Positions 1 through 10,438 of a stretch of 64,000 bases of DNA are shown piece by piece (positions within the stretch are counted from its first letter, which is position 1; the number at the start of each line of letters is the position of its first letter). Source of the DNA: Lepidostoma basale (taxonomy: Eukaryota; Arthropoda; Insecta; Trichoptera; Lepidostomatidae); the NCBI GenBank assembly GCA_022606425.2, contig JAHDVF020000875.1, positions 186,001 to 250,000 on the forward strand. Direction: 5' to 3'. A program made the translations under genes and the position numbers. Under the pieces are notes generated by a model. That model was not told the DNA's origin. It did not search any database and saw nothing but the letters and a program-made list of their open reading frames with translations.

Positions 1-1065
1 AGTGATTATGTTACTTGCTCTTCATTGAAAAGTAGAAAGAAAGATTTCGCATTGTTTTTTGTAAGCCCTGAAAAGGAGTATCGACGCACTGTTGTTGGGA
101 AGTTAAAGTTGGGAAGTGATCTCACCGCACACCCGCCGGAGACACCCCACTCGACTCCACCTCTGACATCACGGAGTGCACCGTGTGACGGACTGATTGA
201 TTCTAATGTCATCCTAGTAACAAAAACACTCCGAGCGCAAAGTTTCAATTTGCCCGCAATTGTTCCGGGAGCCATTTGACATTGAACACCCAAACAATAC
301 CGAATTAAACCTCTGACAATCTCCAACTCTACTCATGCGGCGGATTGATGGCCCGAGGAAAATTATAGGTTTTCTAAATTAGATTCAGAATATTAGCAAT
401 AATGTAGCCACAGTTATTATTTATGGGTGCAGATAAGTACCGCGTTAAAAATTCTTAGAAATTTATGAGGAGAACACTATTTATAGGAGTAAGGACAGTT
501 AAAAGTAACACAGATTACGATTTTCTTGATGGTTATTTTCATAGATTACATCAGCTTCTCGTGTATTGTGTCTTTCATGAAAACATCATAGTTTTCATAC
601 CAATCGCCAGTTAGTTTATGCACTTAAAGTTTCAGTCATCATTCAAGTCGCTGCAAATGCGATGAATTTCTTCAGTCGCCGATGTCCGAATCACTTTATG
701 ACATAAATTAAAAATCATAAACACCTTCTTCGTTTAAAGCCATTTCTTCCCTCTACTTTCCCATCCTAACGAATTGTTATTATCTTTTAAAATTGTTTTC
801 GCATGATATTCTTAATTTTTCTTAATATGGTTAATTAGATCATTTTTGGTATATTCATCACTCTTTTTCAAGTCATATTTCCTACAGCTTCGAAGTTTTT
901 TCTAATCAAATGTATTTCTAACCACAAGAAGAGATGAAGTGCTTACTAATAAGAAATTAAGAGGGTGATCAAAATTGATTCAACGCGATGGTCTCTTCTG
1001 TGAATTCTTACCTTCGGCAATTTTTGTATGTAACATAATATTTTAGAATTTTTTTTTTCATTTAC
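1..1065. other. unassigned DNA, no gene seen
   Basis: No reading frame here resembles a known protein. A GC-richer patch lies at about 100-280. The rest is AT-rich and I recognise no repeat in it. Confidence 0.5.
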
Positions 1066-1067
1066 TT

Positions 1068-1265
1068 AAACAGCCGTTGTCGTCCACTGTTGGACATAGG
1101 CCTCTCCCATACTTCTCCACGTATTCCTGTCTTGTTCCTTTCGCATCCAATCACCAGCATTCCTTAAAATGTAATTAGACCATCGTGTGAGCGGTCTCCC
1201 TCTGTTTCTTCTCCTCGCGAGGTCTCTATTCCACCACCCTTCTGGTTTAACTATCGTCTACCGTC
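1068..1265 (-). mobile_element. LINE 3' end fragment (LINE-N)
   Basis: Read on the minus strand this gives the kind of text found at the 3' end of insect LINEs, including the phrase complementary to ctgttggacataggcctc. A shorter related piece occurs at 33491-33540. Frames are broken. The assignment to a LINE rests on general similarity and the family is not known. Confidence 0.45.
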
Positions 1266-1436
1266 TAGCAACATATTTAAGTAAAATATTTACTAATGAT
1301 AGTTAAATTATATTGTAAGCTTGACATGATTCGACTTGTTATCAAATACCCTTAAAGCAAAATATGTCATTATTATATCTCTACTCGTATATACATTTAC
1401 AAACCTTTTAGAATACTGTATTCTTCTTCTTTCTTT

Positions 1437-1677
1437 TAGTTTAGGTCATATGACCTAATTGTGAGGGTGAGCTGTCCTGGTAAGATGATGTCCAGTTATC
1501 TCTCCATATCTTTGGCGGCCTTCCTGGTAATCTCTTGCTGCTTGTGTTTTCATCTTTAACAATTTTCGCAATTCTTGTATTCTTCATGCGGTCTACGTGG
1601 TCTCTCCAAAAGCGCCTTCTGCTTCTTCCCCATCTCACTATGTACTCAATACCACAGACTGACACTGTTGTTGACAA
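1437..1677 (-). mobile_element. LINE reverse-transcriptase C-terminus fragment (LINE-D)
   Basis: The minus-strand translation contains YIVRWGRSRRRFWRDHVDR followed by RIAKIVKDE and a GRPPK stretch. This is the post-RT C-terminal layout of many non-LTR retrotransposons: a basic helix, then GRP-K/R-W. It matches the better copy at 37344-37830. It is 5' truncated, with only the last third of the C-terminus present. The clade within the non-LTR elements is uncertain. Confidence 0.65.
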
Positions 1678-1689
1678 TATTTAACACCC

Positions 1690-2350
1690 AACAATCTTCG
1701 AGGGCCACTGACACGACGAAGTAGAAGATTATTGATCCACCCGTAATACTCACAATCTTTGTAATCTTTGCCATCTTGCAATGAGTATGCACCGATATCC
1801 GGAGTTGCGGACCCCTCGTATCTGGCCATATGGTAAAATATGCATCGCGAGAATAATTTTCTTGACTTGTTGGTATTTACCTCAAGTTTTTCGCATAATT
1901 CTTGGCGTTGTTTATCGCGAATCCGACCTTGTTTTCGTGTGTAGGATTTCAAATGTGTGTTTAACAACACGATACGTTCTACCAAACACTTTTATCTCTG
2001 GATTCCACAACGGGTTTATTTAATAAATAAAAAAACGGTATTCAGGTGTATGAAGATCGTTTATTATGTTTGGTTGTTTGACCAAAACATTTGATGAATG
2101 ATAATGGTTCATAACAGAGACCGCCATTGTGTCACTGTCGCAGAGTGGGCAGTGGGCGGCATGCGGCCGAGCAGGTCCGCGAGCATCTCATTAGATTCAC
2201 CTTTCCTCACCAAACATCGAGGCACACTCGTCACGTCCGAGGCAAAGGGCAATTTCAAATATTTAAAAAAGTCATTTAATTTGTAGAAAACTAAGGCATT
2301 AACACTGTGGAATTCCATAGTAATACACTTTGGAAATTGAAAATAAGTTT
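1690..2350. other. unassigned DNA, no gene seen
   Basis: Short reading frames only, and no recognised motif. The stretch at 2100-2270 is GC-richer than its surroundings but I cannot assign it. Confidence 0.45.
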
Positions 2351-2357
2351 TTTTAAA

Positions 2358-2577
2358 CTAACTAACTATCACGAACAGAAAGAATGGACTGCCACACTTT
2401 TCTATTTATAGTTCCATTTACATCGTTTACTTTTTTTACCATTCTTTCTTCATTCATTCTTTCCATGTGTCCAAACTATCTAAATGATCCTTTCATTATT
2501 TTGTTCATAACACCATCATTCGCACCGCATTCACTTCTTATATTTTCATTCGACACTCTATCATACACAGAGTATCC
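2358..2577 (-). mobile_element. RTE-A 3' fragment with internal deletion
   Basis: It starts with a degenerate (CTAA)n tail complement (aaactaactaactatcacg), then the complement of the RTE-A C-terminus. Compared with 21541-24591 it lacks about 130 bp near the 3' end: the text jumps from the WQSILS region to the VNGT region. The 5' side stops at the peptide for GYSVYDRVSNENIRSEC. It is a dead, truncated copy. Confidence 0.8.
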
Positions 2578-2694
2578 TCTTCTTCTTCTGCTGCTTTGTT
2601 TAGGACTTTGTCCTGTTATTTCTCGGAGCCTGTACCTGGGATACAGATGTCCAACTGTCTCGCCATCTCATAGGTGGTCTTCCTGCTTTCCTGT
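2578..2694 (-). mobile_element. LINE fragment (LINE-L) with 9-bp flanking repeat
   Basis: A LINE-like 3' piece (tcctgttatttctcggagcc...) related to 3295-3420. It is flanked by the direct repeat agagtatcc at 2569-2577 and 2695-2703, as expected of a retrotransposed insertion. The tail side is the tcttcttcttct run, read as GAA repeats on the minus strand. Confidence 0.5.
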
Positions 2695-2721
2695 AGAGTA
2701 TCCATACCTATAAACTTTATT

Positions 2722-2868
2722 TATTATCCACAAAATATTAAAAAACACATGTTTCGGAGGATACCTCCATCTTCAGGTGTAAATATATAATAAATATATA
2801 TTCACCTGAAGATGGAGGTATCCTCCGAAACATGTCGTGTTTTTTTTTTAAATATTTTGTGGATTATA
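2722..2868. repeat. palindromic foldback repeat with paired hammerhead-like motifs
   Basis: Nearly perfect inverted repeat. The arm ending in the complement of ccgaaacatgt at 2749-2760 mirrors tcctccgaaacatgt at 2821-2835, and the outer arms pair across the tatata spacer at 2783-2800. Each arm holds one hammerhead-like core on its own strand. Outer ends are aaaatatt-rich. Confidence 0.85.
2806..2836 (+). ncRNA. hammerhead-ribozyme-like motif
   Basis: CTGAAGA, then a stem II that reads GGAGG-TAT-CCTCC, then GAAAC, a two-base loop and GTC. This is the order of the hammerhead catalytic core (CUGANGA - stem II - GAAA - stem III - NUH). Stem III would be a single pair, as in the minimal hammerheads of Penelope-like elements, which work as dimers. 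A mirror copy lies on the minus strand at 2747-2776. Cleavage activity is not shown by sequence. Confidence 0.55.
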
Positions 2869-3155
2869 ATCAAATTTATTTTCAATTTCCAAAGTATAAA
2901 TAAAAAAGTATATTAAGTTTTATTCTTCTTCTATATGTGATACTTCTGACTGGTTGCAGTAGCTCGCTGTCATAGTCAATAATATTATTTAATTTTACAC
3001 AAATGATACATAACAATCGAACAGTATTTATTTAGTCCACTCATTTGGACATCAGCAAAAATAATTATTATATAATCAATGTTACAACATAACTAACTAA
3101 CCATCACATTACATCACATGTTACAACATAATAAGAACAAATGAAATGACATTTC

Positions 3156-3289
3156 ATAATACCTTAGAAAGGTGAAACATGTCATTCCCATAAAATATCA
3201 TATAATAAAACTTCTAGAAAAACGTTTTCATTCACATTAATTATTTAATTTGGAGTTTTACATCAATCATCAAGAAACAGTAAACGACA
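3156..3289. repeat. foldback-family repeat (single arm)
   Basis: One arm of the dispersed family whose text runs from accttagaaaggtgaaacatg through cattcccataaaata, aaaacttctaga and tttggagttttacat to tcaagaaacagtaaac. The family recurs at about 4540, 13320, 20100, 25100, 30700, 35000, 53240 and 56500. Confidence 0.7.
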
Positions 3290-3294
3290 AACAT

Positions 3295-3420
3295 ATTCTT
3301 CTTACTCTTTCTTGAACCCTGTGTCCTGTTATTTCTCGGAGCCTCTTCCTGGGATATAAATGTCCAGCTGCCTCGTCATCTTTTGAGTGGTCCTCTCGGA
3401 GGTCGGCTGCCCGTTGGTAC
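3295..3420 (-). mobile_element. LINE fragment (LINE-L)
   Basis: Shares the complement of cctgttatttctcggagcc and of tgtccagctgcctcg with the copy at 2578-2694. It is truncated and carries no complete domain. Confidence 0.45.
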
Positions 3421-4537
3421 TTGATTTACCGTATACGAGTATATCATAAATAATGCTAAGACACATATTTATATTCTAAAGGCAAAACAGATAATCGAAT
3501 GATTTAAATGAAATCTCTTGAAGGATGTTCATCTTTAAAAATAATTAAATAAAACGGTGTTTTTCAACTGTTTCCAATTTTGTTTTTATTTCGACGATTG
3601 ATCTGTCGATGACAGTGAGCCCGGAGAAACCGGCCGCTGTCAAATTAAAGAGAAATGTGGAAGCAGTTAAAAATCATCGTTTTATATAATTATTATACAA
3701 TTACATATGTTTACGCAGATGACGTTGTCATTGGTGTCATTTGATAAAAAATTAAAATATTCGAAAATCAACAAAAAATATAAAGTTTAAAAATCATGTT
3801 CCGAAAATATATTTTGCAACCATCTTATTGTCATGCCTGTTCCTGACATAGGTGAGCATGTCAATGCGATGTGGGTGAAAAATGAAATTCCAAAATGCAT
3901 ACAATATTTATTCAATACAACTGTTACACGGTTTACTTTCGTTTTTATATAATCAAATTCTAAATACAAGGCTGGCGGCCGTCTCAATCGGTCTCCATAA
4001 AAGGGAAAATTAATTAATTGCACGTCTTAAAAATAAAAGTCGACTTTACGTATCGAGTCCGCTTGGTACAATAACTGTGATTACATTCATTCTGCAGCCT
4101 TACGGACCGCAGTAATTATTTTGGGTCTACCTATGACCCTTTAGTCTAAATAGAATATGGTACTTAAATAGAGATTTTCCCACTATACCCTTGTGTGATA
4201 GCGAGTAGGTACTGGGCATAACTGGCACTAGGATCTATATAGTGAGATGTAAGTATCTCTATTCGGCCGGAATATCTACTTAACACCCATAAAACCCCGC
4301 CCACAAGATGCAATAAGGTCACACAGCCAATCACGTCACACTTTAAGGAAATTACTTCAGTTGAACATTACCACTTTTATGGGCCTCCAAAATATGGAGA
4401 TTGGAAAGAAATCGGGAGATCACGTACTTCATATGGCGAGCACGTATCTAACATGGAAAACAATCTGACGAATTTATCAAAGACAACATAGGGAACCCGA
4501 CGCGACGTGAAAATATAATCACTTGTAATTGCAAAGA
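3421..4537. other. unassigned DNA, no gene seen
   Basis: Holds only short frames. A weak hammerhead-like remnant (gagaaaccggccgctgtc) lies near 3620-3650. Otherwise I see no known domain or repeat. Confidence 0.45.
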
Positions 4538-4775
4538 AATATTTATTGTTTCGTGAACGATGATGTTAAACTCCATATTAAATAATGAATACGAACGAAA
4601 ACATCTGTTTTCTTCAAGTTTTATTATAAATAGTTTATGGGAATGATTGTTTCGTTTTTCTAAGGCATTATCAAATACATGTGTTAATACCTTAGAAAGG
4701 CAAAACAAATCATTCCCATAAAAAGTATAATAAAACTTCTAAAAAACAGACGTTGTCATTCGTATTAATTATGCA
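4538..4775. repeat. palindromic foldback repeat
   Basis: Left arm at 4538-4676 (ends ctaaggcattatcaaa) and right arm at 4685-4772 (starts taataccttagaaaggc) are inverted copies that meet at a short spacer. Both arms contain the catttggga/tcccataaaa-type core and the aaacagacg end. Same family as 56487-56748. Confidence 0.8.
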
Positions 4776-4839
4776 AAAGAAATGTACGAAACTTACAAAA
4801 TAAGGTATAGCCACTATGGAAACGAGATTTATAGAAGAA

Positions 4840-5180
4840 TGCGAGGTATGTTCGATTCTGAACACTCCTCGGCAATAGGCAGATTAGTTGAGCCAAAACT
4901 CAACCCAGGATAAATTTCGGAGATCGGGATTTCGCAGTGGCAGGTCCGTCCGCCTGGAATATGCTTCCTGCACGCCTCAGATGCATTGTCAATCCGACAG
5001 ATTTTAAATCTCACCTAAAAACCCACCTTTTTAAAATATCGGTTAAAATGTAAACAACGGTTATTTGATTGCTGGCGTCAGATGCAGCTCTCATGACTAC
5101 AAATATTGTCAAAGCGCCCTTGAGGTGAGATATTCACGAAAACGGCGCTATATAAATTAGCCTAACTATTATTATTATGA
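4840..5180 (+). mobile_element. CR1/L2-like LINE 3' end
   Basis: The frame that ends at 5052 reads DFAVAGPSAWNMLPARLR, then DFKSHLKTHLFKIS and a stop. The pattern GD-FAVAGP-WN-LP followed by FKSHLKTHLF is the signature C-terminus of CR1/L2/Rex-type non-LTR retrotransposons. The short 3' UTR ends in cggcgctatataaattagcc and an (ATT)n tail at about 5164-5177. Only the last part of the ORF is present. A second copy of the 3' end is at 20008-20079. Confidence 0.8.
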
Positions 5181-6172
5181 ACAAAAAATCTACAAAATAC
5201 GTCATATACAAATTTAAGAAAGACAGAATTATGGATTGGACATGGGTGGGTATAAACCGTCGAAGAAATTATCATAGTAATTCGTTTTCTACAACAAATA
5301 ACATTACACACATCGAAATAAATCTTCTCGATAACTAATCATCAAGGTTACCCTGAGGTGATTACCAACTTTCGATTATCGAAGAGTATACTCTATAGCG
5401 CAAGAGATTAGGCAGAGAAGTCGATTCTGGGTCCACCCTTTTAAAATCCATCCATCTTTTCGATGATGTAGTCCACTACATCATCGAAAAGATGGACCCA
5501 GCGAGGATTCTGAAAATCGTGATGCACCAGACTCTGATGGTGGATAACTTGGTGGTAAAGGGTCATTATTGATGAGGAAGATGGTAAAAATCTCGCTTGT
5601 CGTAAGCTTCGATTTTCGGACATTTAAAAACTAAAAGAGTCACGATATCCACCAAATAGTGGGATGAAATAGTTGCCGATTATATTCGCTTGAACTCTAT
5701 AATGTAATGATATCTGCGAGTTAATTAAATTATGTTAATTCATTAGTAAAGCAAAAAGAATCACGAATTCAGAAGGCACTTAAAAATAATGAGAAGGATG
5801 TATTGCATAGGTACTACCCACGAAAGCAGACGATGTTCTAGTACGCGGTACATACTTTTAAAATCTCAGCCGATCATCATAGGCAGACTTTTTTGCTTTT
5901 GGGATTGCAAATGAAGTGCATTCAATCGTTTAGTGGAGTCAATGACACGGGAATGACCTTACGGACGTTTCGTGAGAAGATTTTATATGAATACCTTTAT
6001 TGCGGGTATCTCCACACAGTCATAATACAACTTACGAGTGTGCTACGCTGCGGCGCGGCACACTTCTGAGAGCCAGTCTCGGGGCTGCAAGTGGACGTGG
6101 ATACCTTTCTTGAGATGGGCATCCATTGTTATTTCAAACTTTAACTTGAAACTTTATTTGTAAGGAAAATGA
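5181..6172. other. unassigned DNA, no gene seen
   Basis: Apart from the hairpin at 5451-5496 I see no gene or known repeat in this stretch. Confidence 0.45.
5451..5496. repeat. perfect 22-bp hairpin
   Basis: tccatcttttcgatgatg-tagt and its exact complement are separated by cc. A further pairing (ctgggtcca at 5428-5436 with tggacccag at 5494-5502) suggests that it is the core of a larger foldback with an unpaired bulge. Confidence 0.8.
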
Positions 6173-6365
6173 ACATTATATCTTCTTCACTGTCGTGTCA
6201 ATGGCAAGTCAGTTTTGTAGGGATGGTCCTAAAAATGACTCTCTTATCTTCTCTTGCAGCTGTGGTGGAAGGTTTGGCCGACTTTGTGTCGTTTCCAGGG
6301 GTGCCGTGTTACCTTTGTGTACTTATTATAACACCATACATTGAGGCACCTTCCTTGCCCCCAAA
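6173..6365 (+). repeat. dispersed repeat, copy 1
   Basis: Shares blocks such as gtgtcaatggcaa, ggatggtcctaaaa and actttgtgtcgttt with 27283-27590. No protein domain is readable. The nature of the parent element is unknown. Confidence 0.5.
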
Positions 6366-6442
6366 TTTATATAAAACCACTATAAATTTATTTTATTGAG
6401 ATAAAAATAATTGATATACTAAATTATATTTAGATTATATTA

Positions 6443-6583
6443 GGTAGGTTCGCAACCCATCACACCGCGTCTCCCGTGGAGCGAAAAGAGAAGGATGGAG
6501 TGCCACATCAGTAAAAGTGTGACAGTCCATTCTTTCTGCCTACCCTTTCGGAGAGACGGCGTGATGGTTAGTTAGTTAGTTAG
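6443..6583 (+). mobile_element. RTE-A internal-deletion derivative (SINE-like)
   Basis: Its first 65 bp match the 5' end of the full RTE-A element (cgcaacccatcacaccg, then a purine-rich ggagtgcc segment; compare 21560-21630). It then jumps straight to the last 60 bp of the element (gtccattctttctgcc to the stop codon and the TTAG tail; compare 24549-24600). It is flanked by the 8-bp repeat ttatatta at 6435-6442 and 6584-6591. It carries no protein and could only move using RTE-A enzymes. The flanking repeat is AT-rich, so chance is possible. Confidence 0.8.
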
Positions 6584-6794
6584 TTATATTATAGATTTCG
6601 GATATACATATTATCTTCAGGTGTTACTATAACTGGTACATGATATAATTTTTTCTTCTTCTTTCTCTTTGCCTCTTTACCTATACTCGTGGTCGTCATT
6701 TTTTATCACTTGGCGCTTCATCAAGTGTTTCGCTGATAGGCATCTTCATCCAGTCCTACTAAAAAGATTTTTTACGATTTATTTTTATATTTTC

Positions 6795-6862
6795 ATTATT
6801 TACAATGAACTTCTACCATAAATTTTCAAATAACAACATTAATAGTGTAATAAAGTGTTGTA
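6795..6862 (+). repeat. short dispersed repeat
   Basis: The stretch containing caatgaacttctaccat and tttcaaataacaa recurs at 47362-47431. Parent element unknown. Confidence 0.55.
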
Positions 6863-6924
6863 ATAATACTAAGTGCAACTATATTTATTCAAATATGAAT
6901 CCACAAGACAAAGTGAAGGCGAAT

Positions 6925-7108
6925 ATAGAAGACTTGGACTTGGATCTTCTGGCTTACAGAGGTTCAGCTCTAATGGCTATTCCTCTTACGTCTGTAGGAA
7001 ACATTGTTGGAATGCGATTTGGTAGTTGTTTTATGATGGGGCTAAATGTTTGACCCGGAGTGTCCCTCCGAAAGAGGGCGAGGGGGGATTTAGGGTTTAT
7101 GATAAAGT
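6925..7108 (-). mobile_element. Jockey-like LINE 3' end, second copy
   Basis: Same 3' UTR as the copy at 15949-16826: it shares gatcttctggcttacagagg, tggctattcctcttacgtct and the ggagtg-ccctc block. The tail reads as repeats of ccaagt on the minus strand. The coding part is missing. Confidence 0.65.
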
Positions 7109-7724
7109 CTTACTTTATTGTCAAGGAAAGAAATTCAATGAAAATATACTAAAAATTCAAGCCACATCAATTTATGATAAGATAAGAAGATTTAGCGACA
7201 AAATCTACAAACAATTAATATTCTTGTAATATATTTATACACTAGCTGACCCGGCAACGCTTCGCTATTGCTATATTAGAGTATATAAATACACCCAATA
7301 TATATTAAAGAAATACAATGAAAGTTCAATATCAATTATTTTATTGGATAAAATGACATGTGTATAGGTGTAAGAATGTGTGTATCCTAATTCAGTTCAT
7401 ATCTTTAAAACATTTGTTTAATCCAAGCAAACTTGCTGTGAACTTGAATAATACTAATGTGAATTGAACAATTGAAGGCTGGGCATTACCAAGGTGGCAA
7501 GTTTACAAAAAGTTTGAAATGAGTTTTTGATGCCAATTGGTCTTAAACATAGCTGTGCAAAAGCGCGTTATGATTTAATAATATAGTGTAGTTAAAACGT
7601 TACCCTAAAGATGCCACCCAAAAAAAGTTAATATTTATCTTTTTCAGCTTTATTTTTAAACCATTTTTGTAACGTCCAGTCTTAATTTTTTCCTTAATAT
7701 TTTAAGTGAAATTAAAAAAAACAA

Positions 7725-8061
7725 ATAAATATACTATATCACATTTGCATGAAACATTCATACATATACCATTCAAGGTCATAATAATGCTCTTAGAAAT
7801 ACAATGTTTAGAGAAACAAAACTCTTGATTTTGATGTCCATTAGATGAAGCTAATAATGCACATTCACTTAACCAATGACGAAATTTGTAAATTTGTGTG
7901 ATGTCTGGAAATATACATTGAATCAATTCTCCTTTGGAGTGTGATTCTACAGAAATCAGTTGATAATTTAAAGCATTCATTCCATACAATGAACTTTCAT
8001 TGTTGCAGAATTTTACCCATTCAGAAATATTTAAAATGTTGCATGTAGGTGTTTCAATGTT
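7725..8061 (-). pseudogene. Helitron Pif1-type helicase remnant
   Basis: The minus-strand frame reads GELIQCIFPDI, then FRHWLSECALLASSN. In intact Helitron proteins the Pif1-family helicase has the segment [I/V]FPNI-Q-NY-WLSERAILAPKN, so the match is direct and in the right order. The residues that should follow are degraded. The upstream part is cut by a LINE whose ATG-repeat tail abuts at about 8062. In the autonomous element this enzyme unwinds DNA during rolling-circle transposition. Confidence 0.7.
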
Positions 8062-8540
8062 TTGTATCATCATCATCATGAGCCTATATCCGTTCACTCC
8101 TGGGCGTAGGCCTCCTCCATCTGATTCAATGTCTGTCGATCCTGGGCAACACGCATCCAATGTCGTCCCTCCATCGAAGTTGAGGACGTCCTTGGTTTCG
8201 GGTTGCAGTTCATCTATCATCAGGGCTGCGAGCGGCATGCCATTTTAGCGCTGCCACTCTTCCGATGATGTCCGACACTCCTGTTCTGCCTCTAATAGTG
8301 GAATTAAACCAATTAATCCAACCTGTGCATACCATTTCAAAATTAGTTCATAAATAAAACAATCTGTCTTGCACATATCGAGGTGTGGGATCCATCCATG
8401 CCAGTATCTTGCGTTGTGTGCCCCATCTCACGACATCTTCCACCTTGGAGATATCGTGGATATCCGTGTTCCTCACCCTATCTCAAAGAGTCTTTCCTGG
8501 TATCATCCTTAGCGTCGGCATCTCTGCAAAAATCAAATAA
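8062..8540 (-). mobile_element. LINE 3' fragment
   Basis: On the minus strand it ends in GGLRPGVNGYRL followed by an ATG-repeat tail (cat-cat-cat-cat at 8070-8081). Upstream text gives TLRDRVRNTDIH and VRWGTQ, typical of a non-LTR RT C-terminus, with gaps. It inserted into the Helitron helicase on the same strand. Confidence 0.55.
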
Positions 8541-9187
8541 TTATATTAAAATGAGCAGTATATTAAAAAAAAACACTCGAGGCTCTTGATCGATCATTGT
8601 AAGATTGGCGTGGAAACATCAGACCATTTGGAAATGTTATATTACTGGATTTTTCCAACTGAGGCAGCTAATGCTGTATGTAAGGATATGTTTACCTATC
8701 ACAGCATTTTTTTTTTCAGAGAAAAACTAAAACAGCTGAAGTAAATCGTCTAATCCAAAAGATATAGGTTATCGCCCTGCCAGAACAATTTTACATTAAA
8801 ATAACATTATTAAAATAGATTATACCAATTCATATAATTGTTACTTAGAATTTAACGTTTTTCCATGTAGAGTCATAACATAACCTAAAATAATACGTAA
8901 GTAAAACGATATATAATTTCATTTCTATTCGATATAATTGAAATATGTAATGCGGAAATATAATCTGTATTCATTTCAACGGCAAAATAGAATAAACTGA
9001 AGATATATATGAATTAGAAATATAAATATTTTACTTACGAAACAGTAACACGCAAATCAAAATTGACAGATCAGAGATAGGGATGGGCAATCCGCTCACG
9101 AGTCGACTCAAAGATTCGAATCTTTTTGGTGAGCGAGTGAGCGATGATCCATAAAAAAAAGAGCGGCAGCTCAATGATCCGCTAGGT

Positions 9188-10037
9188 CAGGGGTGTCGGC
9201 AAACTTATTAGCCAAAGAGCCAAATGCGTACTTTACAACGATTTTAAAAAAAATTGAGAGCCAAATATGTTTATTGATTTAGATAGCCTTTATTATAATT
9301 TTTGCACTTCATTCAATTACGGGTACACTGAATAAAACATTATTTCATACTTCTTCCTGTGATGAAGGCGACCAGCCTTCTCTCCATCTCTTTGGTGGTC
9401 ATCCTGGTGGTCGACGGCCCTCTGGAGTCTCTTGCATCACGATATTAGGAATTCTTGCTGGATCCATTCTCTCGATGTCTCTGCCTACTCCATCTCACTA
9501 TGTCTTCAATGTTGCAGGATTTGCGAATTTATTCGTTGGGTATCCTATCTCTAACGGTTCTCCCCACAATAGGTCGCAGTCTGGTTCTGACAGTGTCTGC
9601 TCTTGCTTTGATTCCGTATGTTATTATGGACCTGATGCATGTTTGTTTGTTGTTATTCTTAATTTTAGGCACAATTCCATGTTCTCATCAATAAGACGAC
9701 TTCGTAGTTTACTCTTGTTAAAATTCATGCTTGAATAAAATTGTCCGCATGAATATGTAGAAGCGAAAAGCGAAAGATCAGCAAGAGTCAGTAATACTAT
9801 TTCAGGCGTTGAAGATGATGACTAAAAATCTTTGAATTGGCGATGATGATTAAGAGTTTTAGCTAAACCGGAATTGATAATCGTTATCACCAATTACATA
9901 ACTTTACAAATTTCTTCTGGAAATGTCTGCGGACAGAGCGTTCTTGATGAATGATGCGATGGTAAGCAAGTATCTCGCGATTATTTTTTCTTTCAACAAA
10001 CCCCTTCGGCTCCGGAGCCGCATTTTGCCGACCTCTG
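9188..10037. mobile_element. hAT-type element with 8-bp target duplication
   Basis: Left end caggggtgtcggcaaac and right end ttttgccgacctctg are imperfect inverted repeats beginning CAG, as in hAT elements. The 8-bp direct repeat cgctaggt occurs at 9180-9187 and 10038-10045, the length made by hAT transposases. At 850 bp with no transposase it is non-autonomous. A LINE-like piece occupies 9356-9740. Confidence 0.75.
9356..9740 (-). mobile_element. LINE RT C-terminus fragment (LINE-D-like)
   Basis: Minus-strand translation in shifting frames shows the order seen in 37344-37830: a run before a WGR-type motif, RIPNIVM-like text and a GRPP-like segment near 9410. It lies within the hAT and is broken by several stops. 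Confidence 0.4.
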
Positions 10038-10308
10038 CGCTAGGTGAATCATATATTATTGCAAAAGAGACGACTCTTTTTAGTGATCTCTTTAAGGGAT
10101 CTGAGCTGAACAGTTCCGCTCAGTAAAGTGAGCCGATTCTTCTTGATAATTACCGAGCGGCTCCGGAGCCGCATTTTGCCAACCTCTGCGCTCGGTGAAT
10201 CGTATATTATTGCAAAAGAGTCGACTATTTTTAGCGATCTCTTTAAGGGATCTGAGCTGAATGGTTCCGCTCAGTAAAGTGAGCCGATTCTTCTTGATAA
10301 TTATCGAG
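10007..10308. repeat. 151-bp tandem duplication, two units
   Basis: Units at 10007-10157 and 10158-10308 both start cggctccggagccgcattt and end cttgataatt-y-cgag, with roughly ten differences. Each contains the hAT right end plus the following target DNA, so the duplication came after the hAT insertion. Confidence 0.85.
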
Positions 10309-10358
10309 TCGTTTGTCAAAAAAGTTGTTTGTCGTTGGCGACTCTTTTTTTTTTTTTT

Positions 10359-10438
10359 AGCTCATCGACAAAAAATTTATCCTGGTGAATTTTTTTTTAG
10401 CTCATCGACAAAAAATTTATCCTGGTGAATTTTTTTTT
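10359..10438. repeat. 40-bp tandem repeat, two units
   Basis: agctcatcgacaaaaaattt-atcctggtgaatt plus a T-run is repeated head to tail at 10359-10398 and 10399-10438. Confidence 0.85.

Noticed and set aside
10007..10308. CRISPR-like or satellite array
   Set aside because: Only two adjacent units with no spacers; it is a local duplication of a transposon edge.
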